Assembly: GCA_016711325.1 (NCBI GenBank)
Contig: JADJTH010000012.1
Span: 1-64,000, forward strand
Source: Nigerium sp.
GTDB taxonomy: Bacteria > Actinomycetota > Actinomycetes > Propionibacteriales > Propionibacteriaceae
Reading direction: 5' to 3'
Length of the DNA stretch: 64,000 bases
Below are positions 36,526-46,201 of the stretch, piece by piece. The notes under the pieces are model-generated. The model was not told the origin of the DNA, made no database searches, and saw only the letters and a program-made list of their open reading frames with translations. The first letter of the stretch is position 1. Every line of letters starts with the position of its first letter. A program made the position numbers and the translations under genes.

Positions 36526-39500
36526 ATGAGTCTGCACAAGCTGACCGCCGGGGACGGGTACGAGTACCTGACCCGGCAGGTAGCTGCGATGGACTCCACC
36601 GAGAAGGGCCACACCGGGCTGGCGTCCTACTACACGCAGAAGGGCGAAACGCCCGGCGTGTGGGTCGGCTCCGGGGTGGCCGGCATCGAGGGTCTGGACG
36701 CCGGCGACCCGGTCACCGCCCAACAGATGCGGTTCCTGTTCGGCTCCGGGCACCACCCCCTCGCCCGCCAGCGCGGCGAAGCCCTCCCGCCAGACGCCAC
36801 CGTCGCCCAGGCCCGCGACGCGATCCGGCTCGGACAGCCGTTCAAGGTCTACGCCCACGACATGCCCGCGTTCCGCGTCGAGGTCGCCAAGCGCTTCGCC
36901 GCCTACAACACCCAGGTCGGCGCACCGCACGACGCGCCGGTCCCCGCCCACGTCCGTGCCGCGATTCGCACGCAGGTCGGACGCGAGACGTTCCGGGCCA
37001 CGTTCGGACGCGATCCGGTCGACGCCCGCGAGCTCTCGGGGCTGATCGCCACGGCGTCCCGCCCGCAGACCACGGCAGTCGCCGGCTACGACCTCACCTT
37101 CTCCCCCGTTAAGAGCGTCTCGACGCTCTGGGCGCTCGCCGAGCCCGCCACGGCGGCCACCATCGAACGGGCCCACCTCGCCGCCATCGGTGACGCGCTG
37201 CGGTTCATCGAGACCCACGCCCTCTACACCCGCACCGGCCACAACGGCGTCCGCCAGGTCGACGTGACCGGGTTGGTCGCCGCCCGGTTCACCCACCGCG
37301 ACAGCCGCGCCGGCGACCCCGACCTGCACACCCATGTCCCCGTCGCGAACAAGGTGCAGACCCTTGACGGCCGCTGGCTGTCCATCGACGGACGCCTGCT
37401 GTTCAAGGCCATCGTCGCCGCCTCTGAGGTCTACAACACCGCCCTGGAACGCCGACTCTCCGAAGCCCTCCCCGTCCGGTTCGCCGAACGGCTCTCCACC
37501 GACCCCGGCAAGCGCCCGGTCCGGGAACTCGTCGGCGTCGACCCCACGCTGAACGCCCGCTGGTCGCAGCGCCGAGCATCCATCGAGCACCGCCAGTCCG
37601 AATTGACGGCCGACTTCCAGCGCGACCACCACCGGCCCCCGACCATGGTCGAGGCCCGCGCGCTGGCGCAGCAGGCCAACCTCGAAACCCGGCAGCACAA
37701 GCACGAACCCCGCACCCTCGCCGAACAACGCGCCACCTGGCGCGACGAAGCGGAGACCGACCTTGGCGCCGACGGCGTCCGCGCGATGCTCACCGCGACG
37801 CTCACCGCCCGGCAGTTGCGGCGTCCGACGTTCGTCACGCGGACGTGGGTGCGGACGCAGTCAGCGCAGATCGTCGCAACGATGGAGGGCTCGCGCTCCA
37901 CGTGGCAGGACTGGCACGTCCGCGCCGAAGCACTACGCGTGGTCCGGGCCGCGAACGTGCCCCGTAGGCGTGTCGACGACGTCGTCGCCCGACTCACCCA
38001 CGCCGCGCTCACCCGGCACTCCGTCGCCCTGCAGGCACCAGCCGACGGCATCACCGAACCCGCCGCGCTGCGCCGCACCGACGGCGACAGCGTCGCCCGC
38101 TCCACCTGGCACACCTCCCGCCGGATCATCGCCGCCGAACACCGCCTCGTCGACGCGGCCGGACGCCACGGAGGCCACCAGGTGCCCACCCCCGACGTCG
38201 AGGTCGCCCTCATCGAGGCCGTTGCGAACCGCACCCCGCTCAACCCCGGCCAGGTCGCACTCGTCCGCGAGATGGCAACGTCTGGCACCCGCCTCCAGCT
38301 CGCGATCGCCCCCGCCGGGTCCGGCAAGACCACCGCCATGCGCGCCCTCGCCACCGCATGGCGCAACAGCGGCGGCACCGTCATCGGACTCGCGCCGTCG
38401 GCCGCCGCGGCCGCCCAGCTGGGCGCCCAGATCGACACCCACGCCGACACGATGGCCCTCCTCACCCACGCCCTCAACCACCGGCGACCGCTCCCCGCGT
38501 GGGCCGAACGCATTGGGCCGACGAGCCTGGTCATCATCGACGAAGCCGGCATGGCCGACACCCTCTCGCTGGACCAGGTCGTCGAGTTCGTCCTCGACCG
38601 CGGCGGCTCCGTCCGCCTCATCGGCGACGACCAGGTCTTCGACTCCTGGCTCACCGCCCGCCAAACCGGCGCCGACGCCCTCATGGTCGCCCCCACCCGC
38701 GCCCTGGTGGCCGAACTCAACGCCCGCGCCCAGGCCCACCTCCGCGATGGCAATCGCCCCACGCGCACCGTCGCCCTGCCCGATGGCAGCGACGCCGCGA
38801 TCGGCGACGTCATCATCACGCGCCTGAACGACCGTCGGCTGCGCACCTCGGGCACCGACTGGGTCCGTAACGGAGACCGCTGGACCATCACCGGCATCGC
38901 CACCAACGGGGACCTGCGCGCGATCCACCAGACCAACCGTCAGACCGTAATCCTGCCCGCCGGTTACGTGACCGAGTCGGTCGAGCTCGGCTACGCGTGC
39001 ACCATTCACGGCGCCCAGGGCGTCACCGCGGACGTCCTGCACGGCATCGCCACCGGCGCCGAGACGCGCCAGCAGCTGTACACGATGCTGACCCGGGGCC
39101 GGTACTCCAACCACGTCCACCTGGAAGTCGTCGGCGACGGCGACGCCCACTCCCTCATCCGGCCCGAGGCGATCATCCCGCTCACCGCCACCGACCTCCT
39201 CGAACGCATCCTCGCCCGCGACGAGGACAACACCTCCGCCACCACCACAGCCCGCGCCCTCAACGACCCGGCCCACCGGCTCGCGGACGCCGTCGCCCGC
39301 TACAGCGACGCCCTCGGCTACGCCGCCGAACAGACCGCAGGTGCCGACATCAGTCGCCGCCTCGAACGGGCAGCCAGCGAGCTCGTCGCGGGACTTCCCG
39401 ATGCTCCGGCGTGGCCCACGCTCCGCGCCCACCTGTTGTTGATCGCGGCGTCCGGAACCGACCCCGTCCGGGTGCTCACCGCTGCCGTGCAGGCTCGCGA

Positions 39501-41970
39501 GTTGGGCAGCGCTGCCGACCCGGCCGCGGTCCTTGATTGGCGCCTCGAACCCGCCACCGGACGCGACACCCAGCCCGGACCCCTCCCGTGGCTGCCCGCT
39601 CTACCGGCTAGCCTCGCCCGGCACAACGACTGGGGCGACTATCTGCAGCGGCGTCACGCACTCGTCGTCGAACTCGCCGATCAGGTGCGCGACCAGGCGC
39701 TGGCGTCCACTCGGCTCCCGGCGTGGGCGCCGGCGGGCAGCTTCCGCCCGGACGCCGCCACCGTCGCCGACCTCACCGTGTGGCGGGCAGCGCACCGGAC
39801 GCCTACCACCGATACCCGACCCACCGGCGAGCGGCAGTACGCCGCCGCTGAAGCCCGCTGGCAAGCACGCCTCAACCGGCGCATCATCGACCACCTTGCC
39901 CCCGCCGTCTCCGAATGGACGCCGCTGCTCCACCACCTGGCGCCTGCCGCCGACCGCGACCCCTACCTGCCCGTCCTGGCCCACAGACTCGCCCAGATCG
40001 CCGGCGTCGGCCTGGACGCCCACCGTCACCTCCAATCCGCCACCAACGAGGGCCCGCTCCCCGACGACCACGCGGCCTCAGCCCTGTGGTGGCGGATCTG
40101 CAGGCACCTCACCCCCGCCGTCGCCACCCAGCTCGCCGACCAGCACAACACCGTCACCACCAGCTGGCTGACTGCGCTCGAGCAGAACATCGGCCGCGAA
40201 CGGGCAGCCGCCTTGCAGGCCTCGCCGTGGTGGCCGGCGCTCGTCGCCGTGGTCGAGCAGGCGCTCGCGCGCGGCTGGCAGCTGACCGACCTGATCAGCA
40301 CGCCCGAGGGTGCAGTCGACATCGACGACTGCCAGACCCTCGTGTGGCGAACCAGCGTCCTGCTCGACCCCCTCCCCGACATCGACGACTTGCCCCCCGA
40401 CCCCGCCGATACCGCCCCGGACAAGCACTGGACGGCGCGCGCCGATCTCGGTGACGCGGCCAGCGCGACAACGGAGGACAACCAGATCGACGAGGTCGAA
40501 CCGAACCTCGCATTCACGTGGGAAGCCATCGAGCGCCGCGTGATGACGCCGCCTGAGATCTCCTCCGCGGACTTGAACGCGCAACTCGACCGCGCCGACG
40601 CCTGGCGCGCCAGCACCCACACCCCCGAACGCCTTGCGGCCGTCAACGAACTCGCGCTGGAGTACTACCAGGACCGCTACCCCGGCTCGTGGGCCCAGCC
40701 CTACCTGGCCGGACGCTTCGGTGCCGACATCACTGACGACCCCGACATCCGCCCCGGCTACGCCCCAGCCGGCTGGACCGGTCTGGTTACCCACCTCCAC
40801 CGCCACGGGGTCACCGACGACGAGTTGCTCGCCTCCGGGCTCGCCGTCACCGCCTCCACCGGACGCCTCATCGACCGGTTCCGCGACCGAGCCGTCTTCC
40901 CCATCGTCCACGACCAGCAGGTCCTCGGGTTCGTCGGACGCCGCCACCCCGACGCCACCGACTTCGACCACGCCGGACCGAAGTACCTCAACACCGCCGA
41001 GACGCTTCTGTTCCACAAGCGAGCCCAGCTGTTCGTCGCCGGAGCACGCTATCTGGACGCCAGCGGCATCCCAGTCGTCGTCGAGGGACCCGCCGACGCC
41101 ATTGCCGTCACCCGCGCCAGCGAGGGCCGCTACGTCGGCGTCGCGCCGCTCGGCACCAACCTGACCAGCGAGCAGGCCGCCCAGCTCCGAGGGTTCGGCG
41201 TCGACCCGATCGTCGCCACGGACGCGGACGTGGCCGGCCAGGTGGCCGCACAGCGCGACTACTGGATCCTCACCCCGCAGCTCCTCCAGCCACGCCATGC
41301 CGCCCTGCCTGACGGCTCCGATCCCGCCGAGCTCGTGGCCGCCGGCAGCGCCCCGCAGCTGGTCGATGCCCTCGACCAGGCTCGACCTCTGGCCGATGCT
41401 CTCATCGACGAGCGCCTTGCCAACCTGCCCCCCGTCGAAGCGGCCCTCGCCGCGGCCTCAGTGATCGCCGCCCTACCCGTTGACTCGTGGGAGTGCGCCG
41501 TTCAGACCGTCGCGGAGAGGATCAACGTCGACGCCGACGTCATCCGCTCCAGCGTCGCGGCGTTCATCCGGGCCTGGAACAACGACCCAGCCCGCCTCGC
41601 CGACCAGCAACTCAGCCTCATCGCACAGGTCCGGGAACGGCTCACCGCAGCCGCGAGCGCCGGTCGCTGGGAGGCCCTCGCCACCCGAATCGACCCCCGC
41701 CTCATCGGAGACCCTCACTGGCAGCAACTCGCCGGGGCCCTGCATGCGGCGCATGCACGGCGACTGGACGTCCCCGAAGCGATCTCCGTCGCCCTCGAGA
41801 GCGGTCCCCTCGACCCCGCCGCCCCCGCGGTCGACCTCGCAACCCGGATCGAACGACTCACCTACCCCGAGCCGTTGATCTTCGAGCCTGACGACCATGG
41901 CACGCACACCCAAGAGGACGGCCTCCGCCACAACCGGCCATACCGGGACCGTGCTCCGATCACTTGGTGA
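36526..41970 (+). CDS. MobF-type relaxase-helicase with C-terminal Toprim (primase-like) domain
   Basis: Intact 1814-residue conjugation protein that nicks oriT and unwinds the transferred strand. The N-terminal TrwC/TraI relaxase starts MSLHKLTAGDGYEYLTRQVA; the three-His metal motif is in THRDSRAGDPDLHTHVPVAN. A SF1 helicase follows with Walker A (APAGSGKTTAMRA, about 594) and Walker B (LVIIDEAGM, about 668). The last third has a DnaG-like core: ALEYYQDRYPGSWAQPYLAG, FRDRAVFPIVHDQQVLGFVG, then Toprim motifs VVVEGPADAIAV (about 1517) and VATDADVAGQ (about 1563). No zinc-binding primase domain is seen. ATG 36526 (or GTG 36523) begins six to nine bases after motif C. Confidence 0.88.
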   Translation: MSLHKLTAGDGYEYLTRQVAAMDSTEKGHTGLASYYTQKGETPGVWVGSGVAGIEGLDAGDPVTAQQMRFLFGSGHHPLARQRGEALPPDATVAQARDAIRLGQPFKVYAHDMPAFRVEVAKRFAAYNTQVGAPHDAPVPAHVRAAIRTQVGRETFRATFGRDPVDARELSGLIATASRPQTTAVAGYDLTFSPVKSVSTLWALAEPATAATIERAHLAAIGDALRFIETHALYTRTGHNGVRQVDVTGLVAARFTHRDSRAGDPDLHTHVPVANKVQTLDGRWLSIDGRLLFKAIVAASEVYNTALERRLSEALPVRFAERLSTDPGKRPVRELVGVDPTLNARWSQRRASIEHRQSELTADFQRDHHRPPTMVEARALAQQANLETRQHKHEPRTLAEQRATWRDEAETDLGADGVRAMLTATLTARQLRRPTFVTRTWVRTQSAQIVATMEGSRSTWQDWHVRAEALRVVRAANVPRRRVDDVVARLTHAALTRHSVALQAPADGITEPAALRRTDGDSVARSTWHTSRRIIAAEHRLVDAAGRHGGHQVPTPDVEVALIEAVANRTPLNPGQVALVREMATSGTRLQLAIAPAGSGKTTAMRALATAWRNSGGTVIGLAPSAAAAAQLGAQIDTHADTMALLTHALNHRRPLPAWAERIGPTSLVIIDEAGMADTLSLDQVVEFVLDRGGSVRLIGDDQVFDSWLTARQTGADALMVAPTRALVAELNARAQAHLRDGNRPTRTVALPDGSDAAIGDVIITRLNDRRLRTSGTDWVRNGDRWTITGIATNGDLRAIHQTNRQTVILPAGYVTESVELGYACTIHGAQGVTADVLHGIATGAETRQQLYTMLTRGRYSNHVHLEVVGDGDAHSLIRPEAIIPLTATDLLERILARDEDNTSATTTARALNDPAHRLADAVARYSDALGYAAEQTAGADISRRLERAASELVAGLPDAPAWPTLRAHLLLIAASGTDPVRVLTAAVQARELGSAADPAAVLDWRLEPATGRDTQPGPLPWLPALPASLARHNDWGDYLQRRHALVVELADQVRDQALASTRLPAWAPAGSFRPDAATVADLTVWRAAHRTPTTDTRPTGERQYAAAEARWQARLNRRIIDHLAPAVSEWTPLLHHLAPAADRDPYLPVLAHRLAQIAGVGLDAHRHLQSATNEGPLPDDHAASALWWRICRHLTPAVATQLADQHNTVTTSWLTALEQNIGRERAAALQASPWWPALVAVVEQALARGWQLTDLISTPEGAVDIDDCQTLVWRTSVLLDPLPDIDDLPPDPADTAPDKHWTARADLGDAASATTEDNQIDEVEPNLAFTWEAIERRVMTPPEISSADLNAQLDRADAWRASTHTPERLAAVNELALEYYQDRYPGSWAQPYLAGRFGADITDDPDIRPGYAPAGWTGLVTHLHRHGVTDDELLASGLAVTASTGRLIDRFRDRAVFPIVHDQQVLGFVGRRHPDATDFDHAGPKYLNTAETLLFHKRAQLFVAGARYLDASGIPVVVEGPADAIAVTRASEGRYVGVAPLGTNLTSEQAAQLRGFGVDPIVATDADVAGQVAAQRDYWILTPQLLQPRHAALPDGSDPAELVAAGSAPQLVDALDQARPLADALIDERLANLPPVEAALAAASVIAALPVDSWECAVQTVAERINVDADVIRSSVAAFIRAWNNDPARLADQQLSLIAQVRERLTAAASAGRWEALATRIDPRLIGDPHWQQLAGALHAAHARRLDVPEAISVALESGPLDPAAPAVDLATRIERLTYPEPLIFEPDDHGTHTQEDGLRHNRPYRDRAPITW

Positions 41971-42069
41971 GGCACTTGTCGTGCAGTTTACCTCCGTGAG
42001 TCACAATCGCCCGGTGGGATTCGAGGCCGTGACCATATGAGGCAGTCGCGGGCATCGTCCACACGCCAG
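41971..42069. other. Short gap between convergent genes
   Basis: About 100 bp between the relaxase stop and the converging membrane-protein gene; no gene or strong terminator hairpin seen. Confidence 0.4.
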
Positions 42070-43851
42070 TTAGCGGGTAGCGGAGATTGTGATTATTAGG
42101 ACACTGGCCAAGGCGCTCAAACCCCAGACAGCTACTGTCCAGGACGGTCGGCTCCATCGGACCTGCACGTAGGATGCGGCGGACAGACACCCAGCCAATA
42201 GTGCGGTGACAAGCGGGCTCGGTGGCCACAGTTCGAGATTGCCAAACGCGATTAGTCCGATAGCGCCAACACCTGGTGTTCGATGATGGCGATGCAGGCG
42301 GAAACCAGCACCACCGCAGGAAGGCGACCCAAGTAGGGATGCAGGGGGCGGATGACGTTGAGTGCCAGCCAAAGTCGTCCGATCTGCAGTGCCAGCGCGC
42401 CAAATCCAAACAGGGCAACGGGCCAGAATCCCCAGAACCAGTCAGATACGGGGAATCGGGCAATTTCCAGAATGGCAGCAACCGTCGATGCCACTGCACC
42501 CCCAACGCCGACCGTGAACCACAGGACCTGCCGCGGACTGGGGCGACAAGACCACCTGAATTCCGGGAGGTGAATCCACGATGCCATCTTTGCCGACGCC
42601 ATAAGCAAGGCCGCCCGCACTGCCCCAAACCCCACCGCTACCGCTCCAAGGGCAACTAGCCTGAAATTCGTCGAGTCCGCCGCCCAGCTGCCCAAGATGC
42701 CGCGTTCTGCCAGGAAGGGAAGGCTCAGGGCGACAGCGCTACCGGCGGCGAGAGCTACCTCGCCATAGGTCAGGGGCCGCGATCGCCCACGAATGAGATC
42801 TGGGGTCGACTGGAAGGCCGCAGCGGTCAGGAACCCCAGCGCGATCGTGAGCAGCGTGGCTCTTGCTTGAGCTTCAACCCGATCGCTGACGGAGGTGTAG
42901 CGCAGCGAAGGGGGCGTTACCTCATCTCTGTTCTGACGCCAGGTCATGACAACCATGCCCTGCAACTCCTGAGCCTTGTCTGGATCGGGATACACCTCGC
43001 GGACGTCCGTCAACGCGCCCCGTGCCCGGAAGGTGTAGACGACCTGTGGCCACCGGATTGTCCGTGTCGATCATGCTGACACGCGGAAACGTCACGAGAT
43101 GGTCGCCTCCGCCGGTCGTGTGGGTGAACCCGCGCCACCCGCACAGTTCTGCAGGGTCTGAAGGCGCCCCTCTATCGGGCAGCTCAACTGGACATACTTC
43201 GTGGATTGAGCCACGGTCACGGACGACGGTGCGGACTTCCTCTGCTCCTGAAGAGATGTCGACACTCCACGAGGGAGACTCATTCACGGCAACCTGCACA
43301 TCGGGACTGCGAACGTTGCTGAGCACGATCGTGACTTGTGACACGTTAGGCGACGGGCTCGTAATAATCGGTATGAGAGCGGCCGCTGCGGCCGCGGTTC
43401 CCACTAGGCAAACGACAGTAGCTAGCCGTTGGAATCTGAGGATTCGGTCGTCGGCGTCGCGGCGAGATTCATCGTCCGCGATCGTCGGAGTCTCCTGAGG
43501 ATCCAGATCTGGTCTACTCGTTACGGCGCTCTGTGACTCCTGGAGAACATTCAGCGCGCTGGATACGGCACGCTGAACGGCTCCGAGCCTCTCGATCGGA
43601 AGGCGCTTGAGATCGCGCACCAAACGGTGGTCCCACCGGGGCGGCGAAAAGAACCGGCCAAAAGGTCCCTTCCGGGCCTGCTCGTCAGGGGACTGAAACC
43701 CACAACCGGCAAGGACGCTTGCTCGGATTCCTGCAGGCAGGGCCGCAGCGTCGCCCACAATGCGTTCGGCTAGGCCTCTTCGGGCCCTCGCTACGCCTCG
43801 GTTCCGGCACATGACTGCGCTTACCCCAATTCGATCATCATCGTTCGCCAT
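42070..43851 (-). pseudogene. Multi-helix membrane protein gene, frameshifted twice
   Basis: Starts ATG 43851. The first part is a cytoplasmic region, one helix (LATVVCLVGTAAAAAALIPI) and an outer domain (QVTIVLSNVRSPDVQVAVNE). Near 43045 the frame changes: in the new frame VYTFRARGALTDVREVYPDP follows directly and continues into five or six helices (LTIALGFLTAAAF, GEVALAAGSAVALSLPFLAE, LVALGAVAVGFGAVRAALLM). Near 42270 a second change gives two more helices and a stop near 42070. The hydrophobic continuity suggests one protein of about 590 residues. No family recognised. It could also be two adjacent genes. Confidence 0.5.
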
Positions 43852-44288
43852 CTAGACGTCGACTCGGTGAGCCCACCGGGGGCAACGGAGCATCGAAACG
43901 CGACGAACCGCCTCCGCGCGAATGCCTCTGGCCCCGCAATCGGCCGACGAGGCTCCTCCACGAGGCATCCTACGTGTAACGCGTTGTGGCGGTCCCAAGC
44001 ATCCATCCGACACTCCTCCCGCGTGAGCTCCGATCCGATTGTTCCGCACCCGGGCGTGTCGATTGCCACCGCGTCCAAGTCGCGGCCCGGAGCGCTGTCG
44101 CCCGCAGGGGTTTCCCTCGATGCAGCTGAGCCCGAGTCGGTGCGTCGCTGATTGGCGCCGAGACGTCCCTCTCGGGATCACGCGCCTGGTTGGCACGCCC
44201 CACACTTCGCCGGCTGCAACACCCGGAGTCGTAGGGCACTTGCCTTGCGTCTCACGCCGTTTCCTAGGATTTCTGAGACACTAGAGCA
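43852..44288. other. Upstream region of the serine recombinase
   Basis: About 440 bp. A leftward frame (43821-44078) might encode a small protein but has no recognised family. An inverted repeat GTCTCA (44249-44254) / TGAGAC (44274-44279) with 19-bp spacing encloses TCCTAGGA and ends nine bases before the recombinase ATG; it may be a recombination (res-like) or regulatory site. Confidence 0.4.
44249..44279. repeat. Inverted repeat before the serine recombinase
   Basis: GTCTCA and TGAGAC arms, 19-bp spacer, with palindromic TCCTAGGA near the centre. Position suggests a res/crossover site or autoregulatory site for the recombinase. Confidence 0.4.
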
Positions 44289-44873
44289 ATGGGCGTCCTC
44301 GGCTATACACGCGTCAGCGCAGGCAGCCCGGATGCTGACGCTCAACTCGACGCGTTGATGTGCGCGGAAGTGAGTGTCCAAGACGTCTTCACCGATCATG
44401 ACACTGCCGAAAAGGGCGCCCCCGGGCTCCCAGCCATGCGGCGGCTCTTGGCGAACGCCGAGGAAGGTGCCACAGTTGTCGTTTGGCGGCTCGACCGCCT
44501 TGGCCGATCGCTCAGCGAGGTGCTGGACACCGTAAGCCTAATCCGCGAACGAGGCATCAACTTGCGCTCCCTGCAGGAAGGCATCGACTCGCGCACCGAC
44601 ACCGGCCGACTCTTGCTGGACTTCACCGCAAGACTCCATGAGTACGAACGACACCTGTCCAGCGAGCGGATCGCGGCAGGTATGGCGTCCTCTCGAAAGA
44701 CGGGCACGAGACTCGGCCGACCGCCGCTCGATCCCTCGGAGATCCGAGACAAGATCCGCGCGGTCGAAGACGCGCGAGCCCGCGGTGTGACCGCCGCCGA
44801 CGCCGCGCAACTGGTGGGATGGAGCCGAGCCACCTTCTATAGGCACCAGCAGGAACACGGGTCCCAGCGATGA
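44289..44873 (+). CDS. Serine recombinase (resolvase/invertase family)
   Basis: 194 residues from ATG 44289. The catalytic domain is complete: LGYTRVSAGSPDADAQLDAL with nucleophile Ser10, then GATVVVWRLDRLGRSLSEVL with the conserved arginines, then LLLDFTARLHEYERHLSSER. The long E helix is followed by a helix-turn-helix (GVTAADAAQLVGWSRATFYR). It would resolve cointegrates or invert DNA at a nearby site. Its stop overlaps the ATG of the next gene. Confidence 0.88.
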   Translation: MGVLGYTRVSAGSPDADAQLDALMCAEVSVQDVFTDHDTAEKGAPGLPAMRRLLANAEEGATVVVWRLDRLGRSLSEVLDTVSLIRERGINLRSLQEGIDSRTDTGRLLLDFTARLHEYERHLSSERIAAGMASSRKTGTRLGRPPLDPSEIRDKIRAVEDARARGVTAADAAQLVGWSRATFYRHQQEHGSQR

Positions 44874-45514
44874 CTCGCGACGACCTGATCCTCACCGCCG
44901 CTCTCACCCTTCACGGCGCGCTCATCGGCTTCGCCATCCGGTGGCGGCTGGCAACCCTCACCTACCGTCATGATGACGAAGCCAGCCAACCCAATCCTGG
45001 ACCTCGCTGGTGGATACCCGTCGCGGTTACAGTCGCCAGCGGACTCCTCGCTTGGCGTCTCGGCGTGACGCGCTGGCCGTTGCTGCTGCCGACCCTGCCA
45101 CTTGCTTGGTTCGGCCCGTGGTTGTCCGCGATCGACCTCGACGTCCGCCGACTCCCGAACCGGCTTCTTGCCGTCCACAGCGTCCTCGTGGCTGTGGGGC
45201 TGGGAGCCGCCACCCTCATCACCGGCGACCTCGAAATCGCCATCCAAGCCGCTTTGGGCGGAGTAGTCGCGTTCATCGTCTTCTGGATCCTCGACCGGGT
45301 TCGGCCCGGCGGTTTCGGTTGGGGTGACGGCAAGTACATCCCGATCATTGGCGCCGCAACCGCAGCGGTCAGCCTCTCCGTCGCGTGGTGGGCATTCCTG
45401 ATCGCCTGTGTGGCAGCCGTCGTGGCGACCTCGTTCCGCCGCCGGCGAACCGCGTTCCCCTTCGGGCCGTGGCTGGCCATCGGGGCGCTAGCGGCCATCG
45501 CGATATTCGGGTGA
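44870..45514 (+). CDS. A24 family prepilin peptidase
   Basis: 214-residue polytopic membrane protein of the type IV prepilin peptidase family (aspartic peptidases that cleave prepilin leader peptides at the cytoplasmic face). The two catalytic aspartates are in LSAIDLDVRRLPNRLL and GWGDGKYIP. Five or six helices are visible (TALTLHGALIGFAIRW, VAVTVASGLLAWRLGV, HSVLVAVGLGAATLI, VVAFIVFWILD). No pilin genes are nearby. It is coupled to the recombinase upstream by an ATGA overlap, which suggests one mRNA. Confidence 0.82.
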   Translation: MTRDDLILTAALTLHGALIGFAIRWRLATLTYRHDDEASQPNPGPRWWIPVAVTVASGLLAWRLGVTRWPLLLPTLPLAWFGPWLSAIDLDVRRLPNRLLAVHSVLVAVGLGAATLITGDLEIAIQAALGGVVAFIVFWILDRVRPGGFGWGDGKYIPIIGAATAAVSLSVAWWAFLIACVAAVVATSFRRRRTAFPFGPWLAIGALAAIAIFG

Positions 45515-45553
45515 GCGTCGGCAGTCGCTGGCCAGTAGCGCAGATCATCCAGC

Positions 45554-46201
45554 CTAGAAGACCTCGCCGGTGGAGGGGTCGATCAGGTCACCGCCGTCCA
45601 GAAGGGTGAGTTGGTTACGGGAGGGCCGAACGTCCTCGTCTTGGGTGAGTGCGACCAGGTCCGACTCGAACGCTCGGAGTCGCTGGGCGGACGCCGCTTC
45701 GCTCGTGTGGCGGGTGTAGCGGCTGCGGCTGGGCCAGGGCTGGTGGTCGTCGTCGCAGGACTGCTTCAGTCGCTGACGCATCCGCTCGATGAAGCCGGGC
45801 AGGACGTAGCGGTGCCAGTTCTCGAGGACGTCCGACGTCGGCGCGTGGCCGGCGCGGCGGCGCTGGTCGGCCACCACGGCAAGCTCGTGGACCAGGTGGG
45901 GATGCAGCGGCCAGCAGTGAGGGATGCACCCGCCTCCCGAGGCTTCCCACACGTACTCCGTGTTGATCCACTCCGCCACCTGGTCGAGCCACAGCCAGAC
46001 CTCCCACCGCAGACCCCTCTCCAGGCACGTGGTCGGGTCCCACGGGCGCGGCAGGTTGGCGGGGTTGCCCAACTTCTTCTTGCGCTCCTCGCTGCCGTTC
46101 TGTGCCTCCCATAGGTCGTGGTAGGCCTTCTGGACCCGACTGCCCGGCACTGGGAAGCCCGCCACAAGCGGGCCGCCTTGGGTCGCCCCTTCACCAGCCA
46201 T
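45554..46201 (-). CDS. DUF4913-like protein, third gene of the coupling-protein operon
   Basis: 215 residues from ATG 46201, overlapping the end of the coupling-protein gene by 11 bp. The core LRWEVWLWLDQVAEWINTEY, then CIPHCWPLHPHLVHELAVVA and LENWHRYVLPGFIERMRQRL fits the DUF4913 pattern, found on actinobacterial plasmids and integrative elements. Function unknown. Co-transcription with the coupling protein suggests a role in transfer. Confidence 0.65.
   Translation of the reverse strand: MAGEGATQGGPLVAGFPVPGSRVQKAYHDLWEAQNGSEERKKKLGNPANLPRPWDPTTCLERGLRWEVWLWLDQVAEWINTEYVWEASGGGCIPHCWPLHPHLVHELAVVADQRRRAGHAPTSDVLENWHRYVLPGFIERMRQRLKQSCDDDHQPWPSRSRYTRHTSEAASAQRLRAFESDLVALTQDEDVRPSRNQLTLLDGGDLIDPSTGEVF

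Noticed and set aside
37933..39432. A 499-codon minus-strand open frame
   Set aside because: Antisense shadow of the relaxase gene, with low-complexity Gly/Val/Asp composition and no motif.
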